Shown piece by piece: positions 6,479-9,718 of a DNA stretch of 9,718 nt. The stretch is from Planctomycetaceae bacterium. GTDB lineage: Bacteria; Planctomycetota; Planctomycetia; Pirellulales; UBA1268. How positions within the stretch are numbered: the stretch's first letter is position 1; every line of letters begins with the position of its first letter. The stretch spans positions 10,890 to 20,607 of the forward strand of contig DNLZ01000418.1 of the NCBI GenBank assembly GCA_003488325.1, given 5' to 3'. The translations under genes were made by a program, and so were the position numbers. Below the pieces are notes generated by a model, which saw nothing but the letters and a program-made list of their open reading frames with translations, was not told the origin of the DNA and did no database searches.

Positions 6479-6508
6479 GCCCGCCGGAAGACGACCGCTT
6501 CGGTCCGG

Positions 6509-6538
6509 TTGCGTCGCGCGCGATGCGGCGGGTACGAT
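6509..6538 (+). promoter_or_regulatory. Candidate promoter of the redoxin-aminotransferase unit
   Basis: TTGCGT (6509-6514) and TACGAT (6533-6538) are separated by 18 nt and match the sigma-70 consensus at 3/6 and 4/6 positions. The -10 lies in GGTACGATCC, identical to a 10-mer on the minus strand ahead of the membrane protein gene (691-700). The implied start would be near 6545, giving a leader of about 48 nt to ATG 6593. GAGG at 6584-6587 is a reasonable ribosome-binding site, 5 nt from that ATG. Confidence 0.45.
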
Positions 6539-6592
6539 CCCGGCAATCAGCGTTCCGCTGCGTGCTCCGCCGCCACTCTCTGCGAGGCTCCC

Positions 6593-7798
6593 ATGGCCCT
6601 GTCGATGTCGCCCTGCCCCGCCCTGCCCCGCTCTCCGGTGGCCGTTCTGCTCGCCGCGAGCCTCCTCGCGGTGACCTGCGGCCTCGCGACGATCGTCCAG
6701 GCTCAGCCGGCCGCGAAGGCCCCGGCGGCGGGCAACGCGCCGGCCGCCCGAGGTGGTCCGCAGGTTCCCCCGCTCCCGGAAGGCACTCCCGAGCAGCTGC
6801 TCGAGTTCGTCGAAGGCCTCCAGCGGCCCGCCACGCGTCCGCGTTCGCGCGAGGAGATGATGCAGTACATGCAGGACGTCGGTCGTGTCTCCGTGGAGGC
6901 GGCCGAGCGGATCCTCGCGGGCAAGCCACAGGGTGAGATCGCCGTGCGGGCGGCGAAGCTCAAGCTCGAGAGCCTCATGATGCTCGGCCGGCTCGGTGAC
7001 GAGCAGTCCGCTGCCGCGATGAAGGCGTTCGCCGCGACGCTCGTGAAGGGTCCGTCGCCGGAGCTCGCCCGCGAGGCCGAGCGGCTCCTGCTCGTCGCCG
7101 ATGCGCAGGAGATGTTCTCGTCGGGTGATCTCGAGAACGGTGCCGCCGTGATCGCACGCACGGCCGCGATCCTCGAGGCCAATCCCGACGACGGCGAGGC
7201 CGCTGGGCTGGCGATGCAGCTGGCGAGCGCCTTCGAGCAGGTGCCCGATGGCGGGGCGCTTGCGACCGAGAGCCTCCGCACATTCGCGCCGCTCCTCGCC
7301 AAGAGCGAGAACCCGCAGATCAAGGAGATGGCGGCGAGCTTCGCAGGGACGCTCCGCCGGCTCTCGCTGCCGGGCAATCCGATGCAGATCTCGGGCACGC
7401 TGCTCGACGGCAAGCCCTTCGACCAGGCGGCGCTCGCCGGGAAGGTGGTGCTCGTCGATTTCTGGGCGACCTGGTGCGGCCCGTGCGTGGCGGAGGTGCC
7501 GAACATGCTGGAGGCCTACGACAAGTACCACGACCGTGGGTTCGAGGTCGTGGGCGTGAGCCTCGACGAGGACCGTGACGCGGTCGTGCAGTTCGTGAAG
7601 GACAAGATGATTCCGTGGCCCATCCTGCACGAGCGGGCCGAGGGTGCCGGCTGGCAGCACCCGCTCGCGACGTTCTACGGCATCACGGGCATTCCCCAGA
7701 TGATCCTCATCGGACGGGACGGAAACGTGATCACGCTCAACGCCCGTGGTCCGGCGCTCGAGGAGAAGCTCGCGGAGTTGTTCAAGGACGCCGGCTAG
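6593..7798 (+). CDS. Exported TlpA-like thiol-disulfide oxidoreductase with helical N-terminal region
   Basis: The predicted protein has 401 residues. The signal peptide has its hydrophobic core at 15-35 and probable cleavage after Ala37 (VQA/QP); the AVTC at 26-29 is not a proper lipobox. An Ala/Pro-rich linker (38-62) leads to an alpha-helical region (about 65-255) rich in Ala, Glu and Leu that resembles helical-repeat scaffolds. The C-terminal thioredoxin fold (about 264-400) has the active site WCGPC (294-298), preceded by VVLVDFWAT, and the cis-proline loop GITGIPQ with Pro368. Such proteins reduce or exchange disulfides outside the cytoplasm; the direction cannot be read from sequence. 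GAGG at 6584-6587 supports ATG 6593. The open frame reaches back to 6464 but that part has no signal-peptide character. The aminotransferase start follows 2 nt after the TAG. A likely client is the upstream Cys-rich lipoprotein, by proximity only. Confidence 0.9.
   Translation: MALSMSPCPALPRSPVAVLLAASLLAVTCGLATIVQAQPAAKAPAAGNAPAARGGPQVPPLPEGTPEQLLEFVEGLQRPATRPRSREEMMQYMQDVGRVSVEAAERILAGKPQGEIAVRAAKLKLESLMMLGRLGDEQSAAAMKAFAATLVKGPSPELAREAERLLLVADAQEMFSSGDLENGAAVIARTAAILEANPDDGEAAGLAMQLASAFEQVPDGGALATESLRTFAPLLAKSENPQIKEMAASFAGTLRRLSLPGNPMQISGTLLDGKPFDQAALAGKVVLVDFWATWCGPCVAEVPNMLEAYDKYHDRGFEVVGVSLDEDRDAVVQFVKDKMIPWPILHERAEGAGWQHPLATFYGITGIPQMILIGRDGNVITLNARGPALEEKLAELFKDAG
6611..6630 (+). repeat. 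Exact tandem duplication of a 10-bp unit in the signal-peptide region
   Basis: CCCTGCCCCG occurs twice back to back, 18 nt after the redoxin start codon, encoding part of the signal peptide n-region. Ten is not a multiple of three, so gain or loss of a unit would shift the frame. The complementary strand has four G-runs of three or four in 20 nt and could fold as a G-quadruplex. Confidence 0.8.
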
Positions 7799-7800
7799 GA

Positions 7801-8910
7801 ATGCGCGGCCTGATCTCACGGCGGGCGGCCGCCTTCGACTCCTCGGGGATCCGCAAGGCATTCGACCGTGCGGCGACGATCGCCGACCCGATCAACCTCG
7901 CGATCGGCCAGCCCGATTTCGCGATGCCGGTCGCGGCCCGGGAGGCGGCGAAGGCGGCGATCGACGCGGGGCGCAACGGCTACACGCCGACGCAGGGCAT
8001 TCCGCAGCTCCGCGACCGGCTCGAGGCGACCGTGCGTGCCGAGCTCCATCAGCCCGAGAGACGGCTCTGCGTGACGAGTGGATCGAGCGGGGCGCTCGCG
8101 CTGGTCCTGATGACGCTCCTCGACCCGGGCGACGAGGTGGTCATCTTCGAGCCGGCGTTCGTGATGTACCGGCCGCTCGTCGAGTTTCTCGGAGGACGTG
8201 TCGTCGCCATCGACACGGCGCCTTCATTTCGCATCGACGTGGCACGCGTCGCGGAGGCGATTCGCCCGGCCACCCGCGCGATCCTTCTCAACACGCCCGC
8301 CAACCCGACCGGCGCGGTGGCCGACGAGGCGACGGTGCGGGCCCTCGCGCGACTCGCGGACGACCACGGCGTCACGCTCATCAGCGACGAGCTCTATCGA
8401 TCCTACTGCTACGACGCGCCCTTCGTGTCGCCGGCCGCCTACTCCGAACACGTCGTCGTCATCGACGGCTTCTCGAAGTCGCACGCGATGACCGGCTGGC
8501 GGGTGGGCTGGGTGCACGGCCCGCGGCCGATCGTCGATGCCTGCACGATGCTCCAGCAGTACACCTTCGTCTGCGCCCCGCAGGTGGGGCAGTGGGCGGC
8601 GCTGGCGGCGCTCGACGCGCCGATGGACGCTCCCCTCGCGGCCTGCCGCCGCAAACGCGACCGGCTCGTCGACGGCCTGCGGGGCCATTACGAGTTCGAG
8701 GTTCCCGGCGGCGCGTTCTATCTGTATCCGCGCGCTCCGGCGGGATCGGGTCAGGCATTCGTCGAACGGGCGGCCGTGCAGGAGAAACTCATCGTCGTGC
8801 CCGGCAACGTCTTCGGTGCGGCTGACTCGCACTTCCGCATCGCCTACACCGTCGACGATCGCACGCTCGATCGGGGCATCGACGCGCTCGTGCGGCTGGC
8901 CCGCGGCTGA
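7801..8910 (+). CDS. PLP-dependent class I/II aminotransferase (aspartate aminotransferase family)
   Basis: The 369-residue cytoplasmic enzyme is expected to transfer an amino group between an amino acid and a 2-oxoacid using pyridoxal phosphate. The fold-type I landmarks are all present. They are INLAIGQPDF near 31-40, YTPTQGIPQLR (61-71), the phosphate-loop TSGSSGAL, NPTG with Asn168, and SDELY with Asp196 and Tyr199. FSKSHAMTGWRVGW carries the Schiff-base Lys226, and Arg346 in FRIAY should bind the substrate carboxylate. The length is slightly below the usual 385-400. The motifs fit the large prokaryotic-type aspartate/aromatic/alanine aminotransferase group, and the substrate cannot be decided from sequence, so no symbol is given. 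ATG 7801 starts 2 nt after the redoxin stop, implying co-transcription and probable translational coupling. The function has no obvious link to the redoxin. Confidence 0.92.
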   Translation: MRGLISRRAAAFDSSGIRKAFDRAATIADPINLAIGQPDFAMPVAAREAAKAAIDAGRNGYTPTQGIPQLRDRLEATVRAELHQPERRLCVTSGSSGALALVLMTLLDPGDEVVIFEPAFVMYRPLVEFLGGRVVAIDTAPSFRIDVARVAEAIRPATRAILLNTPANPTGAVADEATVRALARLADDHGVTLISDELYRSYCYDAPFVSPAAYSEHVVVIDGFSKSHAMTGWRVGWVHGPRPIVDACTMLQQYTFVCAPQVGQWAALAALDAPMDAPLAACRRKRDRLVDGLRGHYEFEVPGGAFYLYPRAPAGSGQAFVERAAVQEKLIVVPGNVFGAADSHFRIAYTVDDRTLDRGIDALVRLARG

Positions 8911-8972
8911 GCCGCACACCCGAGGATCGTCTCTTCGCCGCCCTGGCCACCTCGCGTGCCGGCCCCGTCGTT

Positions 8973-8995
8973 CCCCGCCCTCCCCCGCCCTGCCC
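8973..8995 (-). other. G-quadruplex-capable tract upstream of deoC (minus strand)
   Basis: The plus strand carries five C-runs of 3-5 separated by 1-2 nt. The minus strand therefore has five G-runs with very short loops, a strong pattern match to a G-quadruplex, and the plus strand could form an i-motif. It lies in the 105-bp gap after the aminotransferase, 20 nt before ATG 9016. No promoter hexamers or T-run terminator are seen in this gap, so deoC may be read through from upstream. Confidence 0.5.
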
Positions 8996-9015
8996 TCGTG
9001 TCACCGGTGTCCGCC

Positions 9016-9711
9016 ATGCGTTCCGTCGCCGACGTCGCCCGCGCCCTCGACCATGCCGTCCTGAAGCCCGAGTTCACCGCCGCCGACCTCGCGCGGCAGG
9101 CCGCGATGTGCGTCGCGCGGGGCGTCGGCTGCCTCTGCGTGCGGTCGGTGGATGTGGCGGAGGCCGTGCGGCTCGTGGCCGGCAGCCCGGTCGTCGTCGC
9201 CTCGGTCATCGGGTTTCCGCATGGCGCGGCGCCCGCGGAGGTGAAGGCCCTCGAGGCCCGGCTCGCGGTCACCGCCGGCGCACGCGAGCTCGACATGGTG
9301 ATCAACATCGGCGCCCTGCGGTCGAATGCCGACACGGTCGTGCACGACGACATCGCCGGCGTCGTCGCGGCGGCGCGGCCGCATGGCGTGCTCGTCAAGG
9401 TGATCCTCGAAACGTGCCACCTCACGGAACCGGAGATCCGCAGGGCCTGCCGGCTCGCCGAGCAGGCGGGGGCCGACTTCGTGAAGACGTCGACGGGCTT
9501 CGGCGTGCGGGCGTCGGGGCCGACGGGGGCCACGCCTGAAGCCGTGCAGATCATGCTCGATGCCGTGGGTGGCCGCCTCCAGGTGAAGGCCTCGGGCGGA
9601 ATTCGCTCCTGGGACGAGGCGGTGGCCTACCTCGACATGGGCTGCACCCGCCTCGGCGTCGGCGACGCCGAGGCCATCCTCGCCGGCCGCCCGACCACCG
9701 GCGACTACTGA
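9016..9711 (+). CDS. deoC: Deoxyribose-phosphate aldolase DeoC
   Basis: DeoC cleaves 2-deoxy-D-ribose 5-phosphate to glyceraldehyde 3-phosphate and acetaldehyde in deoxynucleoside catabolism. It is a cytoplasmic class I (Schiff-base) aldolase with a TIM-barrel fold. The predicted 231 residues match the short bacterial form (about 220-225). Landmarks are LDHAVLKPE near the N-terminus, GFPHGA, ELDMVINIGAL with the conserved Asp93, FVKTSTGF with the Schiff-base Lys157, and VKASGGIRS with the second active-site Lys191. These correspond to Asp102, Lys167 and Lys201 of E. coli DeoC. ATG 9016 is chosen; in-frame GTGs at 8956, 8998 and 9007 would add up to 20 Pro/Ala-rich residues not expected in this family, and no Shine-Dalgarno sequence decides. 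No other nucleoside-catabolism gene is visible in the window. It ends 7 bases before the window edge. Confidence 0.95.
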   Translation: MRSVADVARALDHAVLKPEFTAADLARQAAMCVARGVGCLCVRSVDVAEAVRLVAGSPVVVASVIGFPHGAAPAEVKALEARLAVTAGARELDMVINIGALRSNADTVVHDDIAGVVAAARPHGVLVKVILETCHLTEPEIRRACRLAEQAGADFVKTSTGFGVRASGPTGATPEAVQIMLDAVGGRLQVKASGGIRSWDEAVAYLDMGCTRLGVGDAEAILAGRPTTGDY

Positions 9712-9718
9712 CGGCGGC

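Noticed and set aside
6618..6684. Lipoprotein signal in the redoxin (Cys29 in AVTCG)
   Set aside because: Residues before the Cys (AVT) do not fit the lipobox, which needs Gly, Ala or Ser at -1. Ordinary cleavage after Ala37 is more likely.
5241..6929. Minus-strand open frame of 562 codons opposite the DUF11 lipoprotein
   Set aside because: Its translation is Arg/Pro/Gly-rich low-complexity sequence without domain features, while the opposite strand carries a signal peptide, lipobox and DUF11 domain. Long antisense frames are expected at this GC content.
6212..7861. Minus-strand open frame of 549 codons opposite the redoxin
   Set aside because: It lies antisense to a clear thioredoxin-fold gene and is rich in Arg, His and Glu with no recognisable motif; an antisense shadow.
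7746..8825. Overlapping plus-strand frame of 359 codons inside the aminotransferase
   Set aside because: The other frame contains every catalytic motif of fold-type I aminotransferases; this one is Arg-rich shadow.

Overview
The window is a very GC-rich (I estimate close to 70%) bacterial chromosomal segment, gene-dense, with strong G/C preference at third codon positions and no RNA genes, insertion sequences, phage genes or CRISPR array that I can see. The best guess for the source is a planctomycete (Pirellulales-like). This is inferred from a GTG-started PdxA, a LolA-like exported protein, a DUF11-type lipoprotein in a lipoprotein cluster, and a redoxin with a long helical N-terminal region. 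It is a judgement on style, not a search result.

Layout: (1) 48-593, minus strand: a small four-helix membrane protein of unknown function. (2) 752-1858, plus: pdxA, a vitamin B6 (pyridoxal phosphate) biosynthesis dehydrogenase, divergent from gene 1. (3) 1815-2924, minus: an exported protein with LolA/LppX-like sequence character, whose 3' end overlaps the pdxA 3' end by 44 bp. (4) 3133-6434, plus: three consecutive envelope genes. The first is a lipoprotein with a Gly/Met/Pro-rich tail, the second an exported protein carrying a homologous copy of the first protein's core domain, and the third a Cys-rich lipoprotein with a C-terminal DUF11 domain. The last two overlap by ATGA. (5) 6593-7798, plus: an exported TlpA-like thioredoxin with WCGPC, followed 2 nt later by (6) 7801-8910, a PLP-dependent class I/II aminotransferase, and (7) 9016-9711, deoC (deoxyribose-phosphate aldolase).

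How they fit together: pdxA, the aminotransferase and deoC are ordinary cytoplasmic metabolism. PdxA contributes to making PLP, the cofactor of the aminotransferase, but they are not in one transcription unit. The part most likely to be undescribed is the three-gene envelope cluster at 3133-6434. Its first two proteins share a domain for which I know no named family, and the third has 13 cysteines besides its lipidation cysteine. An exported thiol-disulfide oxidoreductase lies just downstream. A physical or redox partnership in the envelope is plausible but unproven.

Non-coding signals are modest. The 10-mer GGTACGATCC appears in front of two genes (6531-6540 plus; 691-700 minus). There is a perfect 8-bp hairpin in the leader of the first lipoprotein and a terminator-like hairpin after the third. 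Two C-rich tracts, G-quadruplex-capable on the opposite strand, lie close to the starts of the redoxin and deoC genes.
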